From Microcystis aeruginosa NIES-4325 (GTDB lineage: Bacteria; Cyanobacteriota; Cyanobacteriia; Cyanobacteriales; Microcystaceae), in contig NZ_BJKP01000006.1 in NCBI RefSeq assembly GCF_008974145.1, forward strand, positions 1-64,000: a stretch of 64,000 bases of DNA. Direction: 5' to 3'. Shown here piece by piece: positions 1-9,271 of this stretch. The notes beneath the pieces are model-generated. The model was not told the DNA's origin and searched no databases. It was given only the letters and a program-made list of their open reading frames with translations. Position 1 is the stretch's first letter, and the number at the start of each line of letters is the position of its first letter. The translations under genes were made by a program, and so were the position numbers.

Positions 1-125
1 CCTTTATGACCAAAAGCTCGAAAGAAACGGTCTAGGAAAATCTGAGCTTCTTTCCTTTCTTTGCCAGTAATATGCTGTTGACAAAAATCAATAAATTCCT
101 GTAAGCTTTCAAGGGTAGTAGTCAT
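1..125 (-). CDS. DNA methyltransferase-like protein, N-terminal fragment
   Basis: The reading frame opens with ATG at 125 and runs off the left edge, giving 41 residues. It begins MTTTLESLQEFIDFCQQ and continues with a helical stretch ending FLDRFFRAFGHK. From memory this matches the N-terminal helical region of large Eco57I/type IIG-like class I SAM-dependent DNA methyltransferases (restriction-modification or phage defence). No methylase motif lies inside the window, so the call rests only on the N-terminus. The decayed transposase just upstream fits a defence-island setting. Confidence 0.5.
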   Translation of the reverse strand, partial: MTTTLESLQEFIDFCQQHITGKERKEAQIFLDRFFRAFGHK

Positions 126-308
126 CTTTTGCTTCACTCGCTTAAAGTCTTTGCTTGTGGTGGCTGGTTCTGGAGTGCTACCGCACCGAAGCCAACCGTT
201 GGACGGACAAAGTTTTGAGAATTTCAAAGTAGTCCATCATATACTCTGAGTTCTGCTACAGTCTGGGCTAGATCTTGCATTTCATAAGCTGCAGGTAACT
301 CATCAACA

Positions 309-752
309 CTATTGTAAAATTAGGTAGGCGATCATACAGCTATAGATTTGTATCCGAATTCCCTTTTCATTTTTGGTAATGAGGTTGTCGAGTTTAATGT
401 GCATTTTCAAGAACTTCCACAGAAGTTCTATCTGCCATCTTTGTCGGTATATTTCCCCGATTTCTTCATTGCTGACCGCCCCTTCCCCTTCTCAAGGTAA
501 ATCCGTTGCTATCCGAAATTTAGTCAGACTTTCTAGATCACAGAAAGCCGCCACGGCAAACTCCCTATTGTGAAGGTAACAATTTGTCTGGATTCTGTCT
601 GTAATAGCATTTTTTGTCTCACTTTTCTCAACGTTTAACACTTCTGCCATCGATGTACTGATTATTTTATGATTAGGATTGAAAGTACCATGCTTACCTA
701 AAGCTGGTTGTGCTTCATCAAATAATGATAGATGGACACCTTTTAAGGACAA
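309..752 (-). pseudogene. IS4-type transposase remnant
   Basis: Two segments in the same frame are separated by one TGA stop (492-494). The upstream part contains the text SLFDEAQPALGKHGTFNP. The downstream part reads EIGEIYRQRWQIELLWKFLK, then HIKLDNLITKNEKG, ending at TAG 309-311. The Y-x2-R-x3-E-x6-K arrangement around YRQRWQIELLWKFLK is the conserved C-terminal catalytic block of IS4-family DDE transposases. The N-terminal part is missing: the frame closes at a TAA just upstream of 752. I saw no terminal inverted repeats. It is a dead fragment, not a functional gene. Confidence 0.75.
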
Positions 753-803
753 TTTTTACTACTCTCCCATCCTAAATTGTTAGAAAAAAACAACATTTAC
801 CTA

Positions 804-2018
804 TTAATTAATCCCACTCTGTTGTGTATCTTGACCTTGCACAGCGTCGGCAGCGGAAACACCATCACCCTGAAAACCAAAATACCATAAAGTAGCGGCA
901 GCTTCAGCGCGAGTTACTGGTCTTTTTGGCTGAAATAGGGTAGTAAAACCAAAAACTCGCCGAATATTGGCTTGTTCGGCATTTTGAAAATCGGCATAAA
1001 GAGCGCGCACCAGCTGCGGGTTAATTTTATTAGTATCCTGAAAACCCCAAGTATTTTTAATTGTATCAAGATTGGCGCTCGGTAAAGCTTTTCTGATATC
1101 TAATGGCACTTTCCAAGCGATTAAATCTTCCCGGGTTAAAGGGGAATTGGGACGGAATAAAATCGCACTACTATCTCCCGTTAAAGGAGAGGAAATTAAC
1201 CCCGCTTCCGCTAATCCTTGAATATAAATATAATCGGGATCGTTATTTTTAACATCACTAAAAGCTGGGGAACTATTGGCAGTAGCTAAACGTATTTGTT
1301 TACCCGCTACATTAGCATAAATGGCATTATTAGCCTGTAACAACCAGCGAGCAAATTCTCGGCGCGTTATTGTATTATTAGGGTTAAACTGACTGTTATT
1401 ACCTGTTAATACTCCTAATCTAGCTAAGTCTTGAATGTAGCTTTTTAATGGATTATGTAAGGATTCGAGATCGTTAAAACTGGTGGGATTGAGATTGGGT
1501 AACGGGGAGGGACTAGGGGAGGGACTAGGGGAGGGAATAGGGGACGCAATTGGGGTTCCTATTGGACGATAATCGAGGCTATATTCGGTATTGGGAGAAG
1601 TGGCAGTTATGGTGATAGTTAATTCTAAATTATCTCGACGGGCCGTTAGGGTACTATTGACTCCTTCCCCAGAAAAGGGAGTGATAATTTCCCAATTATT
1701 ATTAACTAATTCCTGTTGATAAAAAGCCTCGATCGCATTGCTAGGATCGTTGGATTGCCAACGGGTTTGCCCAGCAGTATTATCAGGATTTGTCTGCACC
1801 GATAATAATTCTGATTGACTATATCGAGGAATTTCTGCGGGAAAATTTGCGGGTAATTGCCTGTTATTAGGAGAGTTTTCTGGTATGGGATTTGTTTGTA
1901 GATTAGGATCGGCAGCCAGACGATTTTCTAGGGCAGGATTGCCACTACAGGCTGCTAAAATGCCCAGCAGGGTGATCATTGTACTGTAGCGAATAAACTT
2001 ACTCACGGTCTTTACCAA
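804..2018 (-). CDS. SLH-domain lipoprotein
   Basis: This 404-residue protein starts at ATG 2018. The N-terminus has a hydrophobic stretch ending in a lipobox, LAAC, with Cys24 as the likely lipidated residue. A globular N-terminal part (about 60-150) is followed by a Ser-Pro linker (about 158-172) and then S-layer homology-type repeats from about 185 to the end. Features of these include LARLGVLTGNN, TITRREFARWL, PLTREDLIAW and RPVTRAEAAATLWYFG. SLH modules bind cell-wall polymers, so it is probably attached to the membrane and touches peptidoglycan or its polysaccharide. The substrate or partner is unknown. Only 30 bases separate it from the oxidoreductase upstream on the same strand, so the two may be co-transcribed. 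Confidence 0.8.
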   Translation of the reverse strand: MVKTVSKFIRYSTMITLLGILAACSGNPALENRLAADPNLQTNPIPENSPNNRQLPANFPAEIPRYSQSELLSVQTNPDNTAGQTRWQSNDPSNAIEAFYQQELVNNNWEIITPFSGEGVNSTLTARRDNLELTITITATSPNTEYSLDYRPIGTPIASPIPSPSPSPSPSPLPNLNPTSFNDLESLHNPLKSYIQDLARLGVLTGNNSQFNPNNTITRREFARWLLQANNAIYANVAGKQIRLATANSSPAFSDVKNNDPDYIYIQGLAEAGLISSPLTGDSSAILFRPNSPLTREDLIAWKVPLDIRKALPSANLDTIKNTWGFQDTNKINPQLVRALYADFQNAEQANIRRVFGFTTLFQPKRPVTRAEAAATLWYFGFQGDGVSAADAVQGQDTQQSGIN

Positions 2019-2048
2019 TATTGTTTCCTTAGCTTTATCCTAGCTTAT

Positions 2049-3272
2049 TTACCCAGGGTTTTGACTAGGAAAAATTTTGCGCCACCATTGACGTAATTTC
2101 CCCAGCAGAAATCTTCCTAATCCTTTTGTGTATTTTTCAAATTTGTAGTAAAATAAAATGTCGATTATATCCTGGGTGGCAAGATACTTGAGATAGGATA
2201 CTCCTTGATCTATACGCGCATCACTATATTCTAAATAAACTTTGCGACTGAGGCGATCGGATAAATTCCATTTTGGTTGAAAATATTCTTGCATCCGCTG
2301 TTGATAAGGGGCAAAACTGCTCGATTTTCCCTGTAAATATTCTTCTATGTATTCACAAGCAATTTCGGCTCCTTTCATAGCATGGCGAATACCTTCCCCT
2401 CCTAAAAAGTTAACCGTAGAAACCGCATCACCAATCGCTATAATATTCGGTTCTTGATAATAAATATCTTGCAGATTGAGCGAATATTCTAAAATAGAGC
2501 CATGAATGTCGATTATATCATATTTAGAGAGATTCATGTAGGTTTGAATAATTTGTGTAATATAACTTTTTAAAGGCTTAACTTCAGGAATATAAGGATG
2601 TTCTCCCTCTAACCAAGCAGCTCCTATTTTTAATTGCTGATTATCCATAGGAAAAATCCAGCCATAACCCTTAGGACTCCATTTATGACCGAGAAAAAAT
2701 ACTAAATTATCTTGATATTTTTGATAATCTAGTTCTGGCACAGCAATTAAATATTCAATACCAACTGCTTTTAAAAAATTAGGTTTTTCTCGTTTATGTT
2801 TATACATAACCCCTCTAGCGTATCCCGTAGCATCAACCAATAAACGAGTAGTAACTGTCTCGATTTCCTCGCCTTTTGATTTCAAGAAAACAGTTAGCTG
2901 ATCCTCCATCTGTTCATATTTCAGATAACGACAACCTAAACGAACTTCTCCCCCCCAACGCAGCACTTCTGCGGCTAAAAACTCTCGCAACTTGGCAAAA
3001 TCAAAAACTACCCCTAAAGGTTGCGGTGATGACCAAGAACGATGTATGCTAGTGGAGATAATTTCAATATTTTTCCAAAACCTAGCCACTACGGTTTCGG
3101 GGAGATTGAATTGTTCTAAAATTTCTAGGGGAGAAGCGGCACTAGAAAAGTTATTATCTTGCCAACTAGAATGTTGTTCCACTAAAAGAACACGATAACC
3201 TTTTTCACTTAATAATCTACCACAGTGACCTCCCGCCGGTCCCCCCCCAATAATTACGACATCATAATCCAT
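2049..3272 (-). CDS. geranylgeranyl-reductase-family FAD-dependent oxidoreductase
   Basis: A 407-residue flavoprotein. An N-terminal Rossmann dinucleotide-binding motif, VVIIGGGPAGG, lies at about residues 5-15, and a second FAD-contact motif, IAIGDAVSTVNFLGGEG, at about 275-291. This pattern belongs to the geranylgeranyl reductase/lycopene cyclase-like branch of FAD enzymes, which reduce or rearrange isoprenoid and quinone substrates. The exact substrate cannot be read from sequence. I prefer ATG 3272 over GTG 3278 because GAGGGAG sits at proper spacing before it. It is divergent from the HpnB-type glycosyltransferase, with about 160 bases between, which is compatible with an isoprenoid-lipid link but does not prove one. 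Confidence 0.75.
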   Translation of the reverse strand: MDYDVVIIGGGPAGGHCGRLLSEKGYRVLLVEQHSSWQDNNFSSAASPLEILEQFNLPETVVARFWKNIEIISTSIHRSWSSPQPLGVVFDFAKLREFLAAEVLRWGGEVRLGCRYLKYEQMEDQLTVFLKSKGEEIETVTTRLLVDATGYARGVMYKHKREKPNFLKAVGIEYLIAVPELDYQKYQDNLVFFLGHKWSPKGYGWIFPMDNQQLKIGAAWLEGEHPYIPEVKPLKSYITQIIQTYMNLSKYDIIDIHGSILEYSLNLQDIYYQEPNIIAIGDAVSTVNFLGGEGIRHAMKGAEIACEYIEEYLQGKSSSFAPYQQRMQEYFQPKWNLSDRLSRKVYLEYSDARIDQGVSYLKYLATQDIIDILFYYKFEKYTKGLGRFLLGKLRQWWRKIFPSQNPG

Positions 3273-3430
3273 GGTCACTCCCTCGCCTTGCCAATTTGCT
3301 TCTATTTTACCCTAAATTGCCCTTTGTTAAACCCCAAATGGTTAAGCTGTTGTCCATCTAAATTTGATTCTCTTTTTGCCTTGTTTTCTATCCCATCATC
3401 GAAATTATAACTTTAAATGCAAACTGGCTT

Positions 3431-4618
3431 ATGACATTCTTACTATTATTAGTTACTTCCCTATCGCTGATAATTTGGTTATATTTAATTTTAGCTAGGG
3501 GACAATTTTGGCTATCTAACCAAAAAATTAATCCTGTCACTTCTACTTTAACAAATTATCCAAAAGTCTCGGCAATTATCCCCGCAAGAAACGAAGCCGA
3601 CGTTTTACCTATCAGTTTAACCTCACTCTTTAACCAAGATTATCAAGGAGAATTTTCGATTATTTTAATTGACGATCAAAGCAGTGATTACACGGGGAAA
3701 GTTGCCCAAGAAATTGCCGATAAATATCATAAATCTGGACAAATAACTATTATTTCTGGACAACCTTTAGAGATAGGATGGACGGGTAAATTATGGGCAA
3801 TGAAACAGGGAATAACAGAGGCTACCGAGAAATTCGCCCCCGATTATTTTCTGTTCACCGATGCCGATATTGCCCACGCACCGGATAATTTAACCCAATT
3901 AGTCACTAAGGCAGTACAAGAAAAACAAGCTTTAGTTTCCCTGATGGTGTTGCTAAATTGTGACAGTTTTTGGGAAAAATTTCTTATTCCTGCCTTTGTT
4001 TTTTTCTTCGAGAAACTCTATCCTTTTCCCCTAGTTAATAATCCTAATTCCCCGATAGCTGCCGCCGCTGGGGGCTGCATTTTAATTCGCCGAGATATCC
4101 TAGAAAAAATTGGCGGTATTGAGATTCTTAAACAAGCTTTGATTGATGATTGTTCCTTGGCGATTGCGGTTAAAAAATATCTGCAAAATCACCCTGAAAA
4201 TACTGAGAAATCCATCTGGTTAGGATTAACAGAAACCACCTATAGTCTTCGTCCCTATCCCGATTTAGCCAGCATTTGGAATATGGTAGCCCGCACCGCC
4301 TTTACACAACTAAATTACTCAATACTTTGGTTAATAGGGACAATTTTCGGGATGTTTTTAACCTATCTAGCCGCCCCCTTGGGTTTAATCTGGGGATTGG
4401 TCTTAAAAGAAACATCAATGATTATAATTAGCACCATAACCTTATTAATAATATCCCTTTCCTATAGCCCGACTTTAAGACTATATAAATTATACCCCCT
4501 GCGGGCTTTAACTTTACCCCTAATTGCCCTCTTTTATAGTTTAATGACCGTCGATTCTGCCCTGCGTTATTGGCGCGGTCAAGGAGGAGGTTGGAAAGGG
4601 CGAGTTTATCCTAATTAG
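3431..4618 (+). CDS. hpnB: HpnB-type family 2 glycosyltransferase
   Basis: A 395-residue membrane glycosyltransferase. The N-terminal anchor helix (2-20) is followed by a GT-A domain: SAIIPARNEADVLP near 48-61, LIDDQSSD near 80, GWTGKLWAMKQG near 115, then the DxD-type motif FTDADIAHAPDN and an acceptor-side motif ALIDDCSLA. Several hydrophobic helices form the C-terminus. The combination matches the hopanoid-associated glycosyltransferase HpnB family, and the length is typical. It would transfer a sugar to a lipid acceptor at the cytoplasmic membrane. No squalene-hopene cyclase lies in the window, so a role in hopanoid synthesis rests on family membership alone. Confidence 0.8.
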   Translation: MTFLLLLVTSLSLIIWLYLILARGQFWLSNQKINPVTSTLTNYPKVSAIIPARNEADVLPISLTSLFNQDYQGEFSIILIDDQSSDYTGKVAQEIADKYHKSGQITIISGQPLEIGWTGKLWAMKQGITEATEKFAPDYFLFTDADIAHAPDNLTQLVTKAVQEKQALVSLMVLLNCDSFWEKFLIPAFVFFFEKLYPFPLVNNPNSPIAAAAGGCILIRRDILEKIGGIEILKQALIDDCSLAIAVKKYLQNHPENTEKSIWLGLTETTYSLRPYPDLASIWNMVARTAFTQLNYSILWLIGTIFGMFLTYLAAPLGLIWGLVLKETSMIIISTITLLIISLSYSPTLRLYKLYPLRALTLPLIALFYSLMTVDSALRYWRGQGGGWKGRVYPN

Positions 4619-4686
4619 CTAGAGCAAGCCTCAAGAATTCCTAACAAATTAACTAAGTAGTTATCTTAATGCTTGCTGCTATAAGC

Positions 4687-5568
4687 TTAATTTTCTTCCT
4701 CAACTTCTGGCGTTGGTTGTGGTAAACGAGCGATAAAATCTTTCATTTTAGGATGATTAAACATTTTCTCCGTATCTTGCAGAAGACGTTTACCCCAAAG
4801 ATTTTCCCCCAAAAATTCCAGACTGACATAACGACTATCGCTAGTGAGAGCGGCCTGAGCTAATTTGATGCCCTCCTCGGTTTTCCCTTGACTATAAACA
4901 GCCACCGCAATAGCTAACTGAGGTTCCGCCTGTTTAGGATCGATTTTCAAAGCGGCCCGCCAATCTTGAAGAGCTGCTTCCTTATCACCCTGTTCGTATT
5001 TAACTAAACCAATATTATTAATAGCGGGCCAAAAATTTTTATCTTGACTAACAGCTTTTTCGTAAGCTGCAATCGCTTGGGGATATTGTGCTAACTTGAG
5101 ATAGGAATTACCGAGATCAAAAAGAGCGGGGGAGATATCGGGTTTCATTTGCAAACCCGCTTCAATCTGGGCAATAGCAGACTGGTAATCTTGATTCTGA
5201 AAATAAGCACTACCGAGGGAAAATTTAATATTAGCGTGGGCATCGGCGGGAGCAAGGGACAAAGATTGATTTAATGCCTCGATACCGAGTTGCACCTGAT
5301 CGTCTTGCAGATATAAACTACCGAGAATAAACCAAGTTTGATAGAGATGGGGGGCTAACTGCACCGCTAACTTAGCCCGTCCGAGGGCCGCATCGGTACG
5401 GCGGAAACGAGCTAATTGGATGGCATCCTCAGCCATTTCAATTCCCGCTTGTTCCATCTGTTCTAACTCCGGTTCGATGGCGTAGGGGAGTAGTGCTTGG
5501 GAAAAAGCCGGCGGGCTGCCAGCGACGAAAAAAATGAGCAAAGAAATGATTAATTGAAGTTTTGGCAC
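4687..5568 (-). CDS. TPR-repeat protein with signal peptide
   Basis: A 293-residue protein. Residues 1-24 form a signal peptide ending PPAFSQA, which suggests a periplasmic or lumenal location. From about 45 to 250 there are five to six tetratricopeptide repeats, visible as recurring patterns such as ALFDLGNSYLKLAQYPQAIAA and AINNIGLVKYEQGDKEAALQ. TPRs mediate protein-protein contacts; the partner is unknown. The start is GTG 5566-5568, because an in-frame TAA lies one codon upstream. It is divergent from the export adaptor gene, with about 120 bases between. Confidence 0.8.
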   Translation of the reverse strand: MPKLQLIISLLIFFVAGSPPAFSQALLPYAIEPELEQMEQAGIEMAEDAIQLARFRRTDAALGRAKLAVQLAPHLYQTWFILGSLYLQDDQVQLGIEALNQSLSLAPADAHANIKFSLGSAYFQNQDYQSAIAQIEAGLQMKPDISPALFDLGNSYLKLAQYPQAIAAYEKAVSQDKNFWPAINNIGLVKYEQGDKEAALQDWRAALKIDPKQAEPQLAIAVAVYSQGKTEEGIKLAQAALTSDSRYVSLEFLGENLWGKRLLQDTEKMFNHPKMKDFIARLPQPTPEVEEEN

Positions 5569-5690
5569 AGTTTACCCCCGCGATAGGCCTTTTTAAATCA
5601 GTCTATCTCGCTTGGGAGTTGTTGGCTAAAGAAACAACAAAGGCAACTCTAGAGACGTTAGTATATAACCAATTAACTTTCGGCTCATCG

Positions 5691-7175
5691 ATGGCAATAA
5701 CCGTGTTGGGAAAATCAAATCGCCCCCTATTTTGGATATTCGGACTCATGGCTAGTGGTTTTCTGGCGGTGGGAGTGGTTTCTTATCGCTTGCTGCAAAC
5801 TCCTCCTCCTGCCCTAGAATTGGCGAAAATGACCGTTCCTGCTCAACGGGAAACCCTCGCTGTGGAAATTAAAGCTAGTGGTAGGGTGGAACCAATCCAA
5901 AGTGTCAACATTAGCCCGAAAAACCCCGGCCGATTAGTGCGATTATTGGTGGATCAGGGCATGATCGTTAAAAAGGGACAAACCCTCGCCGTCATGGATA
6001 ATTTAGAGGTGTATGCCCAGGGGATGCAGTCAGAAGCGCATCTGCGGGAAGCTCTAGCCAGTCTGGAACAGGCTAAACGCAGTATTCCCGAAGATATCCG
6101 GCAATTACAAGCCCGATTTTATCAGGCCCAGGCCAGTTATAAGCAATTAGAAGCCCGTTTAGCTCAGGCCAAAGAAAGAATTCCCAAAGATTTAGACCAG
6201 CTGCAAGCTCAGGTACAAGCAGCCCAATCCCGTTTTCGACTAGCAGAAAATCGGGTTAAACGCAATGAAAATTTAGTCCGGGAAGGGGCGATCGCTCAAG
6301 ACCAATTTGATGCCGTCCTCAATGAATATCTCAACGCTAAAGCCAATTTAGACGAATCGATCCGCCGTTTGGAACAAGCGGATAAAACCGCTTCCCCAGA
6401 AGTGGCCGGAATTGAGCAGGAAATGATAGGAGCGGCAGCAGCGATCGCAGAAGCGAAATTTGCCCTCGAACAACGCCAAAAAACCCAAGAAACCGAGCTG
6501 GCTCGACTAGAATCATCTGTAGCGGCCGCTAGGGCCGATTTAGAGCAAGTTAAGATTCAATACCGCGATACGGTCATTACTGCTCCCTTTGATGGCATCG
6601 TCACCCAAAAATACGCCACCGAGGGTTCTTTTGTCACTCCCACCACTTCGGCCTCTAGTACCGCTTCCGCTACTTCCACCTCGATTATCGCCCTAGCATC
6701 GGGATTGGAAGTGATTGCTAAAGTGCCAGAAGTAGATGTGGGTTTATTGCAGCGCGGCCAACCCGTGCGAATTGTCGCCGATGCTTTCCCTGAAGAAGTC
6801 TTTGAAGGTCGAGTTATTCTCGTGGCTCCTGAAGCAATTATCGAGGATAATGTTACTTCTTTTGAAGTGAGAATCGGTTTGGTGACGGGACGCGACAAAC
6901 TCAAATCGAAAATGAATGTGGATGTAACTTTTGTCGGCCAGCAGTTAGATAATGCCCTGGTCGTGCCGACTGTCGCCATTGTCACCCGGGAAGGCAAGTC
7001 AGGGGTTTTAGTTCCCGATGGCGCAAATAAACCCAGTTTTAAACCCGTTTCGATCGGTTTGGTCTTAGACGATAAAACTCAAATTTTATCAGGTTTGGAA
7101 GCTGGAGAAAAGGTCTTTATCGATCTCCCCGAAGGGGCCGAAGATACCTCGAAAACTAATCAAAAATCTCGATAA
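5691..7175 (+). CDS. HlyD/MacA-type periplasmic adaptor subunit
   Basis: A 494-residue membrane fusion protein using ATG 5691. A longer TTG-initiated frame exists, but the N-terminal membrane helix (LFWIFGLMASGFLAVGVVSY, about 11-30) favours this start. The order is: anchor helix, first lipoyl half (IKASGRVEPIQSVNISPK), a long Ala/Gln/Glu-rich coiled-coil hairpin (about 100-285), second lipoyl half (DTVITAPFDGIVTQKYATEG) and beta-barrel domains. Such proteins bridge an inner-membrane pump and a TolC-like outer-membrane duct. The next gene is a MacB-like permease, so the two likely form one exporter. A tolC gene lies at 18.1 kb. Confidence 0.88.
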   Translation: MAITVLGKSNRPLFWIFGLMASGFLAVGVVSYRLLQTPPPALELAKMTVPAQRETLAVEIKASGRVEPIQSVNISPKNPGRLVRLLVDQGMIVKKGQTLAVMDNLEVYAQGMQSEAHLREALASLEQAKRSIPEDIRQLQARFYQAQASYKQLEARLAQAKERIPKDLDQLQAQVQAAQSRFRLAENRVKRNENLVREGAIAQDQFDAVLNEYLNAKANLDESIRRLEQADKTASPEVAGIEQEMIGAAAAIAEAKFALEQRQKTQETELARLESSVAAARADLEQVKIQYRDTVITAPFDGIVTQKYATEGSFVTPTTSASSTASATSTSIIALASGLEVIAKVPEVDVGLLQRGQPVRIVADAFPEEVFEGRVILVAPEAIIEDNVTSFEVRIGLVTGRDKLKSKMNVDVTFVGQQLDNALVVPTVAIVTREGKSGVLVPDGANKPSFKPVSIGLVLDDKTQILSGLEAGEKVFIDLPEGAEDTSKTNQKSR

Positions 7176-7277
7176 TTTTCTTTAACAAGTATTCCTAAAT
7201 TGTCTTTTTTATGCTAGGTCAGGATTCGATAAATGGGGGAATGGGGGAATTCAACTAATACCCCAAAACCCTACAAC

Positions 7278-7337
7278 TATCTAACCGATAACCGATAACT
7301 GATAACTGATAACTGATAACTGATAACTGATAACTGA
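7278..7337 (+). repeat. (TGATAAC)n heptamer array before the permease start
   Basis: About eight near-perfect copies of a 7-base unit run directly into the permease ATG (7339), with only one base between. Because 7 is not a multiple of 3, TGA and TAA stops fall in every forward frame within 21 bases. Similar arrays occur at 22758, 25870, 26931, 29403, 37370, 51410 and 62274. Confidence 0.95.
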
Positions 7338-7338
7338 T

Positions 7339-8556
7339 ATGTTTATCATCGAAAGTTTAAAAATGGCCGTCTCCACCCTAGGGGCCAATAAAGTGCGTAG
7401 CGGCCTGACCATGTTAGGAATTATCATCGGTAACGCTTCGGTGGTGGCCATGATCGGTATTGGCCAAGGGGCGCAAACCTTAGCCAATGACCAGTTTGCT
7501 AACTTGGGACCGAATACCATTTTTGTGGTGCCAGGGTCGCGACAAGCACGCAATACCACCGTTAATTTACCGAAAACCTTAGTTTTAGCCGATGCTCAAG
7601 CGATCGCCGAACAGGTTCCCACCGTCGCCGAAGTCGCCCCGGAAATAAACGCTCGTTTCCTGATTTCCTATCGTAATCGCAATATGACGGCTCTAGTCAC
7701 GGGAAGCACCCCAGAATACGCTTCTGTCCGCAATTTTACCCTAGAAAAAGGTCGTTTTATCAATAATATCGATCTAGCCCGTAACAAACGGGTAACGGTG
7801 ATCGGCCGTGAAGTGGCATCGCAACTTTTCCCCACCCAAAATCCCCTCGGTCAACAGCTGCGGATCAAAAATCTTAGTTTTGAGGTGATCGGGATTTTAG
7901 AGGCGAAAGGCTCCTTTTTTGGCAATAATCAGGATGAAATGCTGATTATTCCCCTTAGCACCATGAACTCGCAACTGGTGGGCAAAACCTCTCCCTACGG
8001 TGTCGAGTTGAGTTGGATTAGTCTCACCGCGCGATCGGGGGAGGAAATCCGTGCTGCTAAGTTCCAAATCCAGAATCTCCTGCGTTTACGCCATAAAATC
8101 GTCGCTGAGGATGATTTTCGCGTCGAAACTGCTAAACAGATGATCGAAATCTTCGGCACGATTACCCAGGGACTAACCCTACTTTTGGCTCTAATCGCCG
8201 GTATTTCCCTAATTGTCGGTGGTATCGGGGTGATGAATATTATGCTCGTTTCGGTTTCGGAAAGAACCGGGGAAATCGGACTAAGAAAAGCGATCGGAGC
8301 CAGAGAACAGGATATTCTCTTACAATTCCTGATTGAATCAACTCTTGTTTCCATCGCTGGTGGTGCCCTTGGTATTCTCGTCGGTGCAGGAGCGATCGTT
8401 CTCGTCTCCAGTTTCTCTCCCCTGGCTGCCACTGTTTCCGCCACCGCCGTCGCCCTGTCTTTGAGCGTTTCCACGGGTATTGGTCTCTTTTTTGGCGTTT
8501 TTCCCGCCTATCGTGCCTCTAAATTAGAACCGATTGTCGCCCTCAGAAGTGTCTAA
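7339..8556 (+). CDS. MacB/FtsX-like ABC permease
   Basis: A 405-residue permease. One transmembrane helix lies near residues 22-42, followed by a large periplasmic MacB core domain (about 50-245, including GREVASQLFPTQNPLGQQLR). Three C-terminal FtsX-type helices lie at about 270-400, with the signature IVGGIGVMNIMLVSVSERTGEIGLRKAIGA split across them. It partners with the adaptor gene upstream in a tripartite exporter. No ATPase gene is adjacent, so the ATP-binding subunit must be encoded elsewhere. The start codon directly abuts a heptamer repeat, and no Shine-Dalgarno sequence is visible. Confidence 0.88.
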   Translation: MFIIESLKMAVSTLGANKVRSGLTMLGIIIGNASVVAMIGIGQGAQTLANDQFANLGPNTIFVVPGSRQARNTTVNLPKTLVLADAQAIAEQVPTVAEVAPEINARFLISYRNRNMTALVTGSTPEYASVRNFTLEKGRFINNIDLARNKRVTVIGREVASQLFPTQNPLGQQLRIKNLSFEVIGILEAKGSFFGNNQDEMLIIPLSTMNSQLVGKTSPYGVELSWISLTARSGEEIRAAKFQIQNLLRLRHKIVAEDDFRVETAKQMIEIFGTITQGLTLLLALIAGISLIVGGIGVMNIMLVSVSERTGEIGLRKAIGAREQDILLQFLIESTLVSIAGGALGILVGAGAIVLVSSFSPLAATVSATAVALSLSVSTGIGLFFGVFPAYRASKLEPIVALRSV

Positions 8557-8649
8557 GCTGCCCGCGCATTAGTAAAGGGATTGGGGGAGATTCAGCTAAT
8601 CTCAGGATAGGCGGTTAAAATGCGCCTTAGCTTAATTTTTTAACGTTTC

Positions 8650-8761
8650 CTTAAATCTGTAAATAGACCATTTAATTGATTATTATTTATTCTCCTGACT
8701 CCTGACTACTGGCTACTGACTCCCAACCCTAACAACAATTTTTGATTTTTACAAGAGGTCT
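8650..8761 (-). repeat. AGACCTCTTG-ended dispersed element, copy 1
   Basis: Read on the minus strand it begins AGACCTCTTGTAAAAATC, continues through an A/T block and low-complexity CAGTAGCCAGTAG-like text, and ends in CAATTAAATGGTCTATTTAC. Copies are found at 39516-39560 (the end only) and 45203-45300 (full length). It abuts the 3' end of the Nudix gene and supplies two bases of its stop codon. It looks like the end of a decayed insertion sequence or MITE. Confidence 0.75.
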
Positions 8762-9191
8762 AATGTGTGGGACGAATTTGATAATCTCGATAACGACGAT
8801 AATCATTGAGAATGCGATCATGGTCAAAGCATAAAGGTTGGGGGAATTCCCAGAGATGAAAAACCCCGACTTTTTTGGCATCATCGGCAGCAATTGGTTT
8901 GCCTTTTGCCGTGGCGATAAAAACAATACTAATGGTGTGTTGACGTGGATCGCGGTTAGGATCGGAATAGACGTGAAATTGCTCGATTAACTGCACCTGC
9001 AAACTGATTTCCTCGTAAGCTTCCCGAATGGCCGCCGTTTCCACTGATTCACCGTAGTCCACGAATCCTCCCGGAATTGCCCAACCAAAGGGCGGATTTT
9101 TTCTCTCAATCAGCAAGATCGGACGGTGGGGCGAGTCGATCAGTTCGATGATAATATCAACAGTGGGAGCAGGATTACGATAGGTTGTCAT
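8760..9191 (-). CDS. Nudix hydrolase
   Basis: A 143-residue Nudix protein. The Nudix box lies at about 41-64 ([20 protein letters not shown], then EISL) with all catalytic Gly, Arg and Glu residues present. It hydrolyses a nucleoside diphosphate linked to another moiety. The phrase [11 protein letters not shown] upstream of the box suggests an ADP-ribose- or ADP-sugar-type subgroup, but the substrate is not determined. The TAG stop is formed at the junction with the dispersed element (8650-8761), so the natural C-terminus may have been altered by an insertion. Confidence 0.88.
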   Translation of the reverse strand: MTTYRNPAPTVDIIIELIDSPHRPILLIERKNPPFGWAIPGGFVDYGESVETAAIREAYEEISLQVQLIEQFHVYSDPNRDPRQHTISIVFIATAKGKPIAADDAKKVGVFHLWEFPQPLCFDHDRILNDYRRYRDYQIRPTH

Positions 9192-9206
9192 TCTGAATCT
9201 TCTTTT

Positions 9207-9271
9207 GTGGGATTTTTAAACCCTCAACCCAAACCGACTTTTGGATACTATGTACAGTTGGCCTTCATACC
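9207..9271 (+). repeat. left arm of inverted repeat flanking the MFS gene
   Basis: About 65 bases, including GACTTTTGGATACTATGTAC and AGTTGGCCTTCATAC. They match the reverse complement of 11353-11435 at roughly 85% by eye. The pair encloses a single transporter gene. Confidence 0.85.

Noticed and set aside
126-308. A short minus-strand frame ELPAAYEMQDLAQTVAEL between the methyltransferase and transposase fragments
   Set aside because: Only about 28 residues, no start or known family. It could be a remnant of a lost gene, but this cannot be supported.
6557-6997. Long minus-strand frames within the adaptor and permease genes
   Set aside because: They are shadows of strongly supported plus-strand genes and lack protein-like features.
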